DNA from: Caproicibacter fermentans
GTDB taxonomy: Bacteria; Bacillota; Clostridia; Oscillospirales; Acutalibacteraceae
Length of the DNA stretch: 64,000 bases
Direction of reading: 5' to 3'
Assembly (NCBI RefSeq): GCF_009746625.1
Contig: NZ_VWXL01000108.1
Location: 39,099 to 103,098, forward strand
The position numbers and the translations under genes are program-made. How positions within the stretch are numbered: position 1 is the first letter of the stretch; every line of letters begins with the position of its first letter. Positions 1 to 10,545 of this stretch are shown here, piece after piece. Below the pieces are notes generated by a model. The model was not told the origin of the DNA, did not search any database, and worked only from the letters and a program-made list of their open reading frames with translations.

Positions 1-409
1 TCGGGATCTGCTTTTTCTTTCCGAATAAACCCTCGGCCTCCAGTTTTCTTTTTAACTGTTCAAACGCAATGCTCAAAGCGCCGACTCCGTCGGGCTGCAG
101 ATCTTCAATGTAAAGCTGATATTGACCGGTCGCCTCATAAACGCTTACACGGCCCCGGGCAATTACTTTCATGCCGTCCTCCGGCACAAACCGCAGGCGC
201 TCCGTATAACGCGCAAACATCACCGCTTTTATGACGCTCTTTTCATCCTTTAACGACAGATATAAATGGCCTGAGCGATAATAATTTTTGAAATTTGAAA
301 TTTCTCCCGAGACAAAAACCTGCGTCAGATGCGGATCCTGTTCAAAAACGGAACGAATGTACGTATTCAGCTGCGTAACGCTCAAAACCATCGGCGTAAT
401 CCGGTTCAC
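1..409 (-). CDS. xseA: Exodeoxyribonuclease VII large subunit, N-terminal part (runs off left edge)
   Basis: Large subunit of exonuclease VII, which with XseB degrades single-stranded DNA. The roughly 136 visible residues form the N-terminal OB-fold: VTQLNTYIRSVFEQD, then FVSGEISNF, and a segment ending EAEGLFGKKKQIP, all in family order. The catalytic part lies beyond the window edge. I chose GTG 409 as start because its GTGA overlaps the stop of the preceding gene and AGAAGG lies 9 nt upstream; the in-frame ATG at 391 has no ribosome site. It is last in the visible nusB-M22-xseA group, the usual clostridial order. Confidence 0.9.
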   Translation of the reverse strand, partial: MNRITPMVLSVTQLNTYIRSVFEQDPHLTQVFVSGEISNFKNYYRSGHLYLSLKDEKSVIKAVMFARYTERLRFVPEDGMKVIARGRVSVYEATGQYQLYIEDLQPDGVGALSIAFEQLKRKLEAEGLFGKKKQIP

Positions 410-1338
410 TGCAAATAACCTTCTTTCCACGCGGCAAGCACGGCGATCCCGGCGGCATTGTCACAGGAATATTCGGGCTCAGCAAAAAATGCTCCGTACT
501 TTTTTTCCAGTGCGATTCGAAGAATGCCGTCGCTCATGACGCCGCCCGCAAATACAAGAGGAAGTTCCCCGTACTGCTTTAAAAGGACTTCCGCCATTCC
601 GTCCAATGCCGCCAGAATGGAAGCGAGGCAGAACGCGGCAATCTCTTCTTTCGGCGTGCCCCTGTCAAGCATGGCCCTGCAGCGGTTTTCAATCCCGGAG
701 AGCGAACAGTCCGCCCCCTTTAAAGTTGCCCGAACGGCTGAAGGGCGTTTTACTCTGCCGGCGAGCGCCTCCAGTTCCTTTCCTGCAGGAAAAGGGAGTC
801 CAAGCATGGCGCCGACCCGGTCAACTGCCTGTCCGCCTTTCAGGTCCAGCGACCTGGCTACGATTTCAGTCTGAAAAACCTGTTTTTTTTCCGGCGTTGC
901 CAGCACGGCTTCCGTCGTTCCTCCGGAAACGTGAAACGCAAGAAACCGCGTCTTAAGAAGATCGACTTTACCCGCAGAATACAGTGCCGCGGCAATATGC
1001 CCCTGCTGATGGGAAAACAAATGTAGCGGCAACCGGCAGACCTGGGAAATTGCTTTCGCAGACCCAAGGCCGGCAAGGAAGCAGGGCATATAGGAACTCT
1101 CCATGCTTCTCGGCCGGTCGGACGCTCCAACCGCCTCGATTTCCGAATCAGCAAGAGAAAGCGCGGAGAGCACCTGCGGCAGTTGGACCACATGATGAAA
1201 AACAGCGTCGCTCTGGCGGAGGCCCAGTTCTCCTTTCTTCACCGGCAGCGGCATTTTATTCTGGCTGACTACTCCGTCATTCCAGAGAGCCGCGGAGGTC
1301 GTATAGTTACTGGTGTCGATTCCCAATACGCTAGGCAT
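406..1338 (-). CDS. TsaD/Kae1-like M22 family paralog
   Basis: A 310-residue protein of the ASKHA-fold M22 family related to TsaD (tRNA t6A synthesis) but clearly divergent. The N-terminus reads GIDTSNYTT where TsaD has GIETSCDET; a metal-binding HxxxH is kept as HQQGH near residue 110, and FHVSGGTTE and AGGVMSDGILR match family glycine motifs. In many Clostridia such a second copy sits between nusB and xseA, as here, while true tsaD is elsewhere; the substrate of this copy is not known to me. It overlaps nusB by 8 nt and xseA by 4 nt, so all three are probably translated together. TsaB is the less likely alternative, being shorter. Confidence 0.8.
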   Translation of the reverse strand: MPSVLGIDTSNYTTSAALWNDGVVSQNKMPLPVKKGELGLRQSDAVFHHVVQLPQVLSALSLADSEIEAVGASDRPRSMESSYMPCFLAGLGSAKAISQVCRLPLHLFSHQQGHIAAALYSAGKVDLLKTRFLAFHVSGGTTEAVLATPEKKQVFQTEIVARSLDLKGGQAVDRVGAMLGLPFPAGKELEALAGRVKRPSAVRATLKGADCSLSGIENRCRAMLDRGTPKEEIAAFCLASILAALDGMAEVLLKQYGELPLVFAGGVMSDGILRIALEKKYGAFFAEPEYSCDNAAGIAVLAAWKEGYLQ

Positions 1339-1738
1339 GTTCCGCTTCCTGTGTCTTTGCCAGCGAACCCAGGACTCCGTTTACAAACGGTGCGTCTTCG
1401 GCGGTTCCATATTTCTTGGCGAGCTCGACCGCCTCGTTGATGGATACACTGATTGGAATATCTTTTTCATATAACATCTCATATACTGCTAGGCGCAGAA
1501 TGGAGAGGGACACCTTTGAAAGGCGGCTGACTTTCCACCCGCGGGTAAAACTTTCGATTGTTTCATCCAGCGTCGATTCGTTTGTCTGCACGTTCGCCGC
1601 GACCGTTTCCGCAAAATCGTCGATAGGAAAGTCACCGGCCTCGTTTGCGGCGGTTACGACGTCGTCTATGTTTTCATGGTTGATGCTCCTTGCAAAAATC
1701 AGAGCAAAAGCCTGCTCGCGCGCTTCGCGTCTTTTCAT
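1331..1738 (-). CDS. nusB: Transcription antitermination factor NusB
   Basis: NusB, the all-helical protein that binds boxA RNA with S10 (NusE) in antitermination complexes of rRNA operons. From ATG 1738 it is 135 residues, normal for the family. It begins MKRREAREQAFALIFA and carries the C-terminal motif INEAVELAKKYGTAEDAPFVNGVLGSL. Reading continues upstream in frame but those residues encode the terminator hairpin at 1768-1795, so the shorter start, with GGGGGA upstream, is preferred. It starts just after that terminator and overlaps the next gene. Confidence 0.95.
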   Translation of the reverse strand: MKRREAREQAFALIFARSINHENIDDVVTAANEAGDFPIDDFAETVAANVQTNESTLDETIESFTRGWKVSRLSKVSLSILRLAVYEMLYEKDIPISVSINEAVELAKKYGTAEDAPFVNGVLGSLAKTQEAEHA

Positions 1739-1767
1739 TGATTTCCCCCGTGAGTTTATAGTTTCGA

Positions 1768-1795
1768 AGAAAAACCCTCCACACTGTGGAGGGTT
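1768..1795 (-). terminator. Terminator after spoIIIAH
   Basis: Near-perfect palindrome CCCTCCACA/TGTGGAGGG (1775-1793) followed on the minus strand by TTTTTCTTC. It separates the spoIIIA operon from nusB. Confidence 0.85.
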
Positions 1796-1853
1796 CAACC
1801 CGTTTACCGATCATCCACGGGAATTATTATACCACATTTGCCTGCGAACACAA

Positions 1854-2432
1854 CTATTCGCATTCAACAATCTTGATTTTATCATAGGAAATACCGGCCT
1901 GATCGGCAACAATATCCCGGACCACGATCGCGTCGTTCTGCGTATTGGTCTTGGTCTTTACGACGACGCTGCATTCTTCATTCTGCAGGAATACGACGCA
2001 GTCGTCAAAACCTTTCGCCTTAATCAGATTTTCGATCTCAGTTTCCTTCACGATGTTCTGGGCAATCGTGTTCGCCTGCGACACAGCCGTTTGCTTTGCC
2101 GCGTCTGTTTCTCCGGCGCCGCTTACAACCTTTTGCAGCATTTCAACGGATTCGTCCCGGGCTTTTTCCCGCGTAAGTCTCGCGGATGCGAAATAGTCGT
2201 CTCCCGCGACGCTCGCGCTGGTATCGACCGCCGAAGAATTTTCGCCGGAACTTGCGCCGCTTTCGTTTCCGGACGCGTTGACCAGCAGAGTTTCACCCAG
2301 CTCCCGTCCGGACGTGACGGCATTCGTCGCGGAAAGCTGCGTATTCCCCGACAGCGCCCAGTTCAGATAGACGGCCGCCCCCAGCGCAACAACCAAAGAC
2401 GCAAGAACGAGCTGCCGTTTGCCCATTGTCAT
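1854..2432 (-). CDS. spoIIIAH: Stage III sporulation protein AH
   Basis: SpoIIIAH, mother-cell membrane protein that pairs with forespore SpoIIQ across the septum and forms part of the feeding-tube channel. One membrane helix (about residues 8-26, LVLASLVVALGAAVYLNWAL) is followed by a Ser/Gly/Asn-rich linker and then the conserved C-terminal ring-building domain with EIENLIKAKGFDDCVVF and ending in IVECE. 192 residues. ATG 2432 has GGGGG 9 nt upstream; ATG 2426 is possible. Last gene of the spoIIIA operon, 22 nt after spoIIIAG and before a terminator. Confidence 0.93.
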   Translation of the reverse strand: MTMGKRQLVLASLVVALGAAVYLNWALSGNTQLSATNAVTSGRELGETLLVNASGNESGASSGENSSAVDTSASVAGDDYFASARLTREKARDESVEMLQKVVSGAGETDAAKQTAVSQANTIAQNIVKETEIENLIKAKGFDDCVVFLQNEECSVVVKTKTNTQNDAIVVRDIVADQAGISYDKIKIVECE

Positions 2433-2454
2433 AATCGAATTCCCCCTGTTTTCT

Positions 2455-3045
2455 TTATTTTGCTTTTATGACGCATACCCGTACGGAAGAGATATCGAGA
2501 GCCGTCGTGACGGCGTCGATGACGCTCTGCTGTACCACCGGGTTTCCGCCGCCGTCGCAGACCACAACGACGCCCTTGACAACCGGCTGGATCTCGGTTA
2601 CCGCAAGCGCCTGTTCGGAACCGTCGGCGCCTTTCACCAGAATGTAATTGGTCTCGTTGCTTTGATCCGTTTCATTTCTGGTCGTGCCGTCCGACTGGTC
2701 CTTCGTCGTCTGGCCGCTGGCCTTTTCTTCTTTTGCGTAAACCGACTGCTTTGTCTGTTCCAGGGTCACCATGACGTTCGCGCTGCCGACCCCCTGAATT
2801 TTTGTAATCAGCTCCGTCAGTTCAGTTTCAAGATGTGTCTCGTATTCCTCCGCCGTATAAGTTTTTGATGGCGAGACCGCTGTTTGCTGCGTCTTCCCGC
2901 TGTTTGTCAGAAATCCGGAAAGAAAAATGAGCGCGATTCCAACCAGACCGGCGCCAAGAATAATTTTACGGTAATTTTCATTCTCTGCCAAAAGGTCCAA
3001 CAGACCGGTTCCCCGGGCTTTTCCCTCTTTTTCGTCACCCTTCAT
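2455..3045 (-). CDS. spoIIIAG: Stage III sporulation protein AG
   Basis: SpoIIIAG, ring-forming component of the SpoIIIA-SpoIIQ complex in the mother-cell membrane around the forespore. It has a short N-terminal cytoplasmic part, one membrane helix near residues 31-47 (IILGAGLVGIALIFLSGF) and a C-terminal ring-building domain with the motifs VEVTLEQT-like (NVMVTLEQTKQSVYAKEEK) and VVVCDGGGNPVVQQSVIDAV. The start ATG 3045 has GGAGG 9 nt upstream and lies inside the end of spoIIIAF; longer in-frame readings extend into that gene and are rejected. 196 residues. Confidence 0.93.
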   Translation of the reverse strand: MKGDEKEGKARGTGLLDLLAENENYRKIILGAGLVGIALIFLSGFLTNSGKTQQTAVSPSKTYTAEEYETHLETELTELITKIQGVGSANVMVTLEQTKQSVYAKEEKASGQTTKDQSDGTTRNETDQSNETNYILVKGADGSEQALAVTEIQPVVKGVVVVCDGGGNPVVQQSVIDAVTTALDISSVRVCVIKAK

Positions 3046-3514
3046 TGGAAACGACCTCCGTTTTGATTCCCAGCGTCTTTTCCAGCGCGGACGAAACACC
3101 GGCGCGTCCGGATGCTGCTTCCCCGTCAACGGTTACAATTACTTTATTAATTGATATGCTGCCGTTTTCATCCGTATCCATAATCACCTGAACATTTTTA
3201 CAGTTTATCCCCATTCTCTTTAATTCCGAGTGGACCAATCCGGTAATACTCTGCTGCGCGGCGTCCTCATACTGCCGGTCCACCGTGGACTTCAGCCGTT
3301 CATTTTCTTTTGCCGGATGACTTTCCGTTGCCAGACCGGCCCGAATCTGCGGAACAGCCTTGGAGATTGGAGCAGCAAGAGCACAAATGATAAAAGCGCC
3401 GATGACAAACTTCGCCATTCGTTCCATGGAACCGTTCGGGACAAGGCTCTGAAGCATGGCGGCGGACAGAGCGGCAAGGCAAATTACCGTCGCCCATTCC
3501 CTGACCCCGTTCAT
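3035..3514 (-). CDS. spoIIIAF: Stage III sporulation protein AF
   Basis: SpoIIIAF, membrane subunit of the SpoIIIA complex. 159 residues: two N-terminal membrane helices (VICLAALSAAMLQSLV and FVIGAFIICALAAPIS), then a soluble domain with VQVIMDTDENGSISI and KVIVTVDG. ATG 3514 forms an ATGA overlap with the stop of spoIIIAE, implying coupled translation; in-frame codons upstream belong to spoIIIAE. The overlap of 11 nt with spoIIIAG continues the tight operon packing. Confidence 0.9.
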   Translation of the reverse strand: MNGVREWATVICLAALSAAMLQSLVPNGSMERMAKFVIGAFIICALAAPISKAVPQIRAGLATESHPAKENERLKSTVDRQYEDAAQQSITGLVHSELKRMGINCKNVQVIMDTDENGSISINKVIVTVDGEAASGRAGVSSALEKTLGIKTEVVSNEG

Positions 3515-4671
3515 TTCACGCCCCCGACAACAAGCATGATGACTGTTGAGATAATCAGGATCATCATGCTGCAAAGCAGGACCGCCAACATTGTTGACAC
3601 TACGTCCGATGAGGCTTTCAGCAGCGAGGAGATCTCATTCAGGTCAAAAATCTGTCCGATGCCCGCGCACAGATTCAGCGTGAGGATCCAGATCATACAT
3701 TCCGCGATAATCGGCAGAAAGATAAAGATCCCGGCAAGAAGCCCAAATGCGCTGACACCGGATTTCAGTAATTTGACACAGCCTGTTACGGTCTGCAGGG
3801 CCTCGCCAAGCGCATTGCCGACCACCGGGACAAAACTGCTGACGACAAACTTAGCGGCTTTCGAGCCCGTGTTGTCCAGCGACGACGCAACAATGGAATG
3901 CATGGTGATCAGGCTGGTGAACAGCGTCATGCACAGCCCCATGATCCATTTGACCATCTTATTGAGTGCAGCGCACAGCCCGCTCAGATTAATGCCGGGA
4001 GAAACCGCCGATACAATCGACAGTGCCAAAAATATATTCAGCATCGGAATAAAAAAGGTCGTTGACAGAATGGAAATCGCATTTCCGGCGGCAAGCATCA
4101 GGATATGGTACGACCCGGCGGAAACCGGCTGCCCCGCCGCGATCATGATTCCGGTAAGGACCGGAATGCAGGCCAGCAGAAACCCGGAGGCGGCGTTCAG
4201 CACATCCGCGGCGTCGTGGATACAGGATACAATCGGAGTAACCACGATCGTGCAGATGCAGAGCGTCCCGACCATTCCGATTACCCCGCCCATCGGCTTT
4301 TCGCCGAAGGACAGCTTCATCCCGTTCAAAAGCGCGCAGAGCAGAATCACCGCAAGTACGCCGCATAGAATTTTTAATGGATTTTTAGCCTGTCCTGTAA
4401 ATACGCTTAAGATTTTCTGAAAGTAATTCTGAGGTGAAATAGAGGTGATGGTATTCCAGTCCGTTCCTTCCACCCCAAGATCGCCCAATAATTTTTTTGT
4501 TTCCGGAGACAAGCTGTCCGGTAACTCATCCGCTCCGCTCTGCTTCAGCTGGTCCTCATAAAACTCCTCCGTCAGCTGAGGCAGCCCGGATTCCGTCGCC
4601 GCCGCGAACACCGGATGTGAAAATACAATCGCGGCGGCAACCGCAATGATCAGGCAGACTGCTTTTTTCAT
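3511..4671 (-). CDS. spoIIIAE: Stage III sporulation protein AE
   Basis: SpoIIIAE, the large polytopic membrane protein of the SpoIIIA channel. 386 residues: an N-terminal signal-like helix (CLIIAVAAAIVFSHPVFA), an extracytoplasmic stretch to about residue 90, then a run of membrane segments with Gly-rich and small-residue content such as KILCGVLAVILLCALLNGMKLSF and IGMVGTLCICTIVVTPIVSC. Length and helix pattern fit the family. It starts three bases after the stop of spoIIIAD and shares ATGA with spoIIIAF. Confidence 0.93.
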   Translation of the reverse strand: MKKAVCLIIAVAAAIVFSHPVFAAATESGLPQLTEEFYEDQLKQSGADELPDSLSPETKKLLGDLGVEGTDWNTITSISPQNYFQKILSVFTGQAKNPLKILCGVLAVILLCALLNGMKLSFGEKPMGGVIGMVGTLCICTIVVTPIVSCIHDAADVLNAASGFLLACIPVLTGIMIAAGQPVSAGSYHILMLAAGNAISILSTTFFIPMLNIFLALSIVSAVSPGINLSGLCAALNKMVKWIMGLCMTLFTSLITMHSIVASSLDNTGSKAAKFVVSSFVPVVGNALGEALQTVTGCVKLLKSGVSAFGLLAGIFIFLPIIAECMIWILTLNLCAGIGQIFDLNEISSLLKASSDVVSTMLAVLLCSMMILIISTVIMLVVGGVK

Positions 4672-4674
4672 TCT

Positions 4675-5064
4675 TCACCCACCGATCAGATTCACCGCTG
4701 TCTCCGCTATTTTTTCAAACAGAGGCAGAGACAGAATCACGATAGAAATTTTTCCGGCAAGTTCCATTTTAGAGGCCAGCGCGTTTTCCCCCGCATCCCG
4801 GCAGGAGTCTGCCGCAAACTGCGCCAGAAAGCTGATTCCGAGCGTTTTGAGCAAGATCAGGATATAGTCCGTAGTCAATCCCGTTGCGGAAAACAATGTT
4901 TGAATCTGATGCATGGCGGGAGCGACGCTTGCAAAAATTTCGAGCAGAATCACAACTCCCGCCGCAATGCTCAGTAAAACGGCGTACTCCTGATGATACC
5001 GGCGCAGCATGGCGGCAATTACCGCCGCGCAAACGGCTACTCCCGCAATTCCAACGATATTCAT
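4675..5064 (-). CDS. spoIIIAD: Stage III sporulation protein AD
   Basis: SpoIIIAD, a small polytopic membrane protein of the SpoIIIA complex. 129 residues with four likely membrane helices, beginning MNIVGIAGVAVCAAVIAAML and containing the family motif RYHQEYAVLLSIAAG and LLKTLGISFLAQFAADSCRD. Only one base separates it from spoIIIAC upstream and three bases from spoIIIAE downstream. Confidence 0.93.
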   Translation of the reverse strand: MNIVGIAGVAVCAAVIAAMLRRYHQEYAVLLSIAAGVVILLEIFASVAPAMHQIQTLFSATGLTTDYILILLKTLGISFLAQFAADSCRDAGENALASKMELAGKISIVILSLPLFEKIAETAVNLIGG

Positions 5065-5065
5065 G

Positions 5066-5260
5066 TTACAAGCTGAATATGGATTTAATCGTCTTAAACA
5101 ATGTGCTGATCTGCTGGATGATCATCATTAAAACAACGATCAATCCCGCCAGAGTGGTCATCATGGCCTGCTCCTGACGGCCGGAACGCTCCAGCAGCTG
5201 ATTTAAAACCGCAACAATGATTCCGATTGCAGCGATTTTAAAAATCAAATCCACATCCAT
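5066..5260 (-). CDS. spoIIIAC: Stage III sporulation protein AC
   Basis: SpoIIIAC, a 64-residue protein with two membrane helices (LIFKIAAIGIIVAVLNQLL and MMTTLAGLIVVLMMIIQQI) joined by a short polar turn ERSGRQEQA, the family signature. Part of the SpoIIIA membrane assembly. ATG 5260 follows GGAGGAAGAAAA in the 16-nt gap after spoIIIAB. Confidence 0.93.
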   Translation of the reverse strand: MDVDLIFKIAAIGIIVAVLNQLLERSGRQEQAMMTTLAGLIVVLMMIIQQISTLFKTIKSIFSL

Positions 5261-5276
5261 TTTTCTTCCTCCGTTT

Positions 5277-5774
5277 TCAGCACAGCAGCAGCGCCGAGGA
5301 TAAGCCGGCGAATATGCCGAGCATCAGATATAATTTTGATTTCCTGTTCCGGTCTTCCCGAGCCGATTTCAGATTCGCACCGAACAACCCGGAAAACAGT
5401 TCCAGGTGCGAAATCTGGCCATCCGTATCGCTGGCTCCGAAATCCTCTCCGAAAGAGAGCAGCATTTCCCGGTCCCGCGCGGTAAATCCGTCGTATTTTG
5501 CAAAGCAAACCACGGCGGATTTCCATGCCGCGGCAAACCCCTTCCCGCCGTCAGATTGTTTCGCACACTCCCGCATAAAACGAAAATCCGTTCCATGCCT
5601 TTTTAAGACCTGAACGACAGGAACGGCGGAATAACGGACCTCCGTTTTTGCTGCGGAAAGGAACCGCAGAAACGATTCCAGGCTTTCTACCCTTACAGAA
5701 AGCTTACGCGATTCCATAAAGCCCCAGAGAGTTCCCGCCATAATCAGTAGAAGCGCCCCCAACAGCTTCAGCAA
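5277..5774 (-). CDS. spoIIIAB: Stage III sporulation protein AB
   Basis: SpoIIIAB, membrane protein of the SpoIIIA complex with distant likeness to GspF/T2SS platform proteins. From TTG 5774 it reads MLKLLGALLLIMAGTLWGF, the typical family start with the first membrane helix, and ends with a helix LYLMLGIFAGLSSALLL; 165 residues, normal for the family. TTG 5774 is preceded by GGTGAT at 4 nt. This start lies 71 nt inside the 3' end of spoIIIAA, an unusually long overlap; longer forms from upstream codons overlap more and lack family similarity. Start choice is moderately certain, identity is firm. Confidence 0.85.
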   Translation of the reverse strand: MLKLLGALLLIMAGTLWGFMESRKLSVRVESLESFLRFLSAAKTEVRYSAVPVVQVLKRHGTDFRFMRECAKQSDGGKGFAAAWKSAVVCFAKYDGFTARDREMLLSFGEDFGASDTDGQISHLELFSGLFGANLKSAREDRNRKSKLYLMLGIFAGLSSALLLC

Positions 5775-6723
5775 GCAAATCACCCGCTTTATAAATTCCT
5801 GCAATTTTTCCTGGCCCGTGCTTCGCATCCAAAAGAGCGACAGAAGCAAACGCCCCCGTGCGCAGCAGCTTTTGCGTCTGCACACGCCGCATCAGTTCCT
5901 GAACGGACCCGGCATGAATGCTTGCAATCATTGTGGCGCCGGTATTTAGCCCCTGTTCCACCGCAGTTACTTCACTTTCAGATCCGATTTCATCGCAGAT
6001 GATAATTTCCGGCGATAAGGTTCGCACGGCAAGCAAAATTCCATCGGCTTTGGGATAACCGTCCAGCACATCGCAGCAGCACCCCAGATCATTCTGCGGA
6101 ACCCCCATATAGGTCCCGGCTATTTCTCCGCGTTCGTCAACGACGGCAACCTTCTTCAGGTTTCCGCGGGAACCGCCAGACAACTGCCTTGCAAGGTCGC
6201 GGAGGATTGTTGTTTTTCCGCTGGAGGGAGCTCCCGCAAGCAAAAGTCCTTCCTGTAAGCGATTCCCAAGCTGATCCAGCAGTAAATCGGCGGCGCCCCG
6301 GATTTCGCGTGAAATTCTTAAGTTGATGGAAGAGATTTCGCGCACGGAACCGATGACCGCAGACTGTAAAACCGCCGTCCCGCAGATGCCCGCCCTATGT
6401 CCCCCGCTCAGAGTGATATAACCGTTTTTAATCTCGTTTTCATGGCTGTAGATGGAATAGCTGCACAGATTTCGAAAGCTCTCTTCCAAATCCCTGCGCT
6501 CCGCGACTAACAAGCCCGGAATCACACGGCACGCAAGGCGCCCGCCGGGGCCAAGAAAATAGGTGCCCTCCGCGCAGCAGATGCAAACCGGACGGTTCAC
6601 GCGCAGCCGAATTTCCTGTGTGTGCTTCTTTACATCGGCTGGCAAATTGAAAAGAGCCGTACTAATTCTTTCACAGATACATTTGGAAGCTGTGTCAAAC
6701 CGCTCGTCCCTTTCTTCGATCAT
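5704..6723 (-). CDS. spoIIIAA: Stage III sporulation protein AA (ATPase)
   Basis: SpoIIIAA, cytoplasmic ATPase of the SpoIIIA complex, related to secretion ATPases. 339 residues with Walker A GAPSSGKTT near residue 165, a Walker B-like IIICDEIG near residue 240, and an arginine-rich motif EIRLRVNRPV near the N-terminus. I chose ATG 6723 because AGAGG lies 8 nt upstream; ATG 6744 has no ribosome site. First gene of the eight-gene operon. The C-terminus runs about 70 nt beyond the start of spoIIIAB, so the tail overlaps that gene in another frame. Confidence 0.94.
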   Translation of the reverse strand: MIEERDERFDTASKCICERISTALFNLPADVKKHTQEIRLRVNRPVCICCAEGTYFLGPGGRLACRVIPGLLVAERRDLEESFRNLCSYSIYSHENEIKNGYITLSGGHRAGICGTAVLQSAVIGSVREISSINLRISREIRGAADLLLDQLGNRLQEGLLLAGAPSSGKTTILRDLARQLSGGSRGNLKKVAVVDERGEIAGTYMGVPQNDLGCCCDVLDGYPKADGILLAVRTLSPEIIICDEIGSESEVTAVEQGLNTGATMIASIHAGSVQELMRRVQTQKLLRTGAFASVALLDAKHGPGKIAGIYKAGDLLAEAVGGASTDYGGNSLGLYGIA

Positions 6724-6815
6724 TACCTTGTCCTCTCCCTTCATCCAATAGATATGGGCAAAAAGGGAAGGTTAGAACAAAAAAATAGGCCTCCGGGCCA
6801 AACGCCGGCAAAGGC

Positions 6816-6853
6816 CGAAAAAATCTCCGGCCCTTGCTGGGAACCGGAGATTT
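6816..6853 (-). terminator. Terminator after the epimerase-like gene
   Basis: Ten-base stem AAATCTCCGG/CCGGAGATTT (6821-6830 with 6844-6853) then TTTTTTC on the minus strand. It begins 4 nt after the stop of the gene at 6857 and insulates spoIIIAA. Confidence 0.88.
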
Positions 6854-6856
6854 ATT

Positions 6857-7741
6857 TTAGGAGCCAATTATTTCTATTGTGTAGTGAAACGACTTACTTT
6901 GTCCCGGCGGAAGAAGAGTCATTCCTCTTTTCTTTTCAAACGAGTCTCCCTCATCCGCGCAGGTAGGCAGCCCGCTCCACGGTTCCAGCGCTACAAAAGG
7001 ACCGCCGTTCGAACTGGACCAAATCAGAAAATATTTGAAATCGTGAAATTCCATTTGAATCCCGCGGCCGGTCTTCGGGCAAAACAGCTTTACCGCGTCA
7101 GAGCGCAGGGAATCGAAAATCAGCGCGTCGTTTTCAAACAAATGATGATTTAACTTCAGAACCGATTCATTTTTTAAGATCGCTCGGCGCCGGCATAAAT
7201 CGACAAGCCCGGTTTGTGAATCGGGGGACGGGCAGTCCGCAGTCTCCGGATATTCGAATTCCACGATATAATCCTCGAAAAGCTCCCCGGCGGTCAGCGG
7301 ACAGCGAAAGCCCGGATGTCCGCCGATCTGAAACGGCAAATCGGAATTGCCCGGATTGCAAACGGTGTACCGGGTCGTCAGGCTTTTACCAAGCAGAAAA
7401 TACTGAATCTCCAATTCAAAATCGTAAGGAAACCGTTCTTTTGTTTCCAAATCGGAGCGCAAAGCAAACGTAATAGAATCCTCGCTTTTGTCCTTCAGCA
7501 CAAACTCCCTTTTGCGCGCAACGCCATGCCGCTCCATCCGGCAGATCCGACGGGAGGCCGTTACAGCCTGTTTATTTCGAAGACAGCCCACAATCGGAAA
7601 AAGAACCGGCGCTTGCCCGCCCCAGTAAGTTTTGTCTCCCTGCCACAAATATTCCAAGTCCGAACAGCGAAGTGAAATCAGTTCCCCACCGAATGTATTA
7701 AAATCCGCAGTTATATTTTGATTCGAAATTGTATCTTTCAT
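6857..7741 (-). CDS. Aldose 1-epimerase family protein (LacX-like)
   Basis: A 294-residue beta-sandwich sugar epimerase of the galactose mutarotase-like superfamily, closest in style to the shorter LacX-type members. Seen motifs: YWGGQAPVLFPIVG near residue 40, the His-containing QIGGHPGF near residue 140, and FVALEPWSGLP near the C-terminus, matching the catalytic His and Glu positions of mutarotases. Substrate is unknown; family members interconvert anomers of hexoses or hexose phosphates. It stands alone with its own terminator, and ligA starts upstream with a 44-nt gap. No signal peptide, so cytoplasmic. Confidence 0.85.
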   Translation of the reverse strand: MKDTISNQNITADFNTFGGELISLRCSDLEYLWQGDKTYWGGQAPVLFPIVGCLRNKQAVTASRRICRMERHGVARKREFVLKDKSEDSITFALRSDLETKERFPYDFELEIQYFLLGKSLTTRYTVCNPGNSDLPFQIGGHPGFRCPLTAGELFEDYIVEFEYPETADCPSPDSQTGLVDLCRRRAILKNESVLKLNHHLFENDALIFDSLRSDAVKLFCPKTGRGIQMEFHDFKYFLIWSSSNGGPFVALEPWSGLPTCADEGDSFEKKRGMTLLPPGQSKSFHYTIEIIGS

Positions 7742-7785
7742 GACAAATCCCCCGTTTCAAATTAGACGTTCCGTTATTTTCGAAG

Positions 7786-10426
<2,641 letters not shown>

Positions 10427-10443
10427 GGGACGCACCTCCCAAA

Positions 10444-10486
10444 GTATATTACTGCATAATATACAAGGAGGAATTATTATGTGAAT
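10444..10486 (+). other. Inverted repeat, ribosome site and start-stop pair
   Basis: Plus-strand stretch with GTATATT/AATATAC inverted repeat (7-nt spacer), immediately followed by AAGGAGG, 7 nt, and ATGTGA, that is a start codon directly followed by stop, then a strong terminator at 10487. It lies between two leftward genes, so no gene is served on this strand. On the minus strand the repeat lies in the upstream region of yunB. Function unknown; could be chance. Confidence 0.4.
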
Positions 10487-10533
10487 AAAACGGGCACAAA
10501 GAAACTTGCGAATCTTTGTGCCCGTTTTTATTG
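10487..10533 (-). terminator. Bidirectional terminator after ispH-S1
   Basis: Perfect 15-base stem AAAACGGGCACAAAG/CTTTGTGCCCGTTTT (10487-10501 with 10514-10528) with U-rich flanks on both strands. It ends the ispH-S1 transcript and would also stop plus-strand transcription. Confidence 0.93.
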
Positions 10534-10545
10534 TTGAATCATTTA

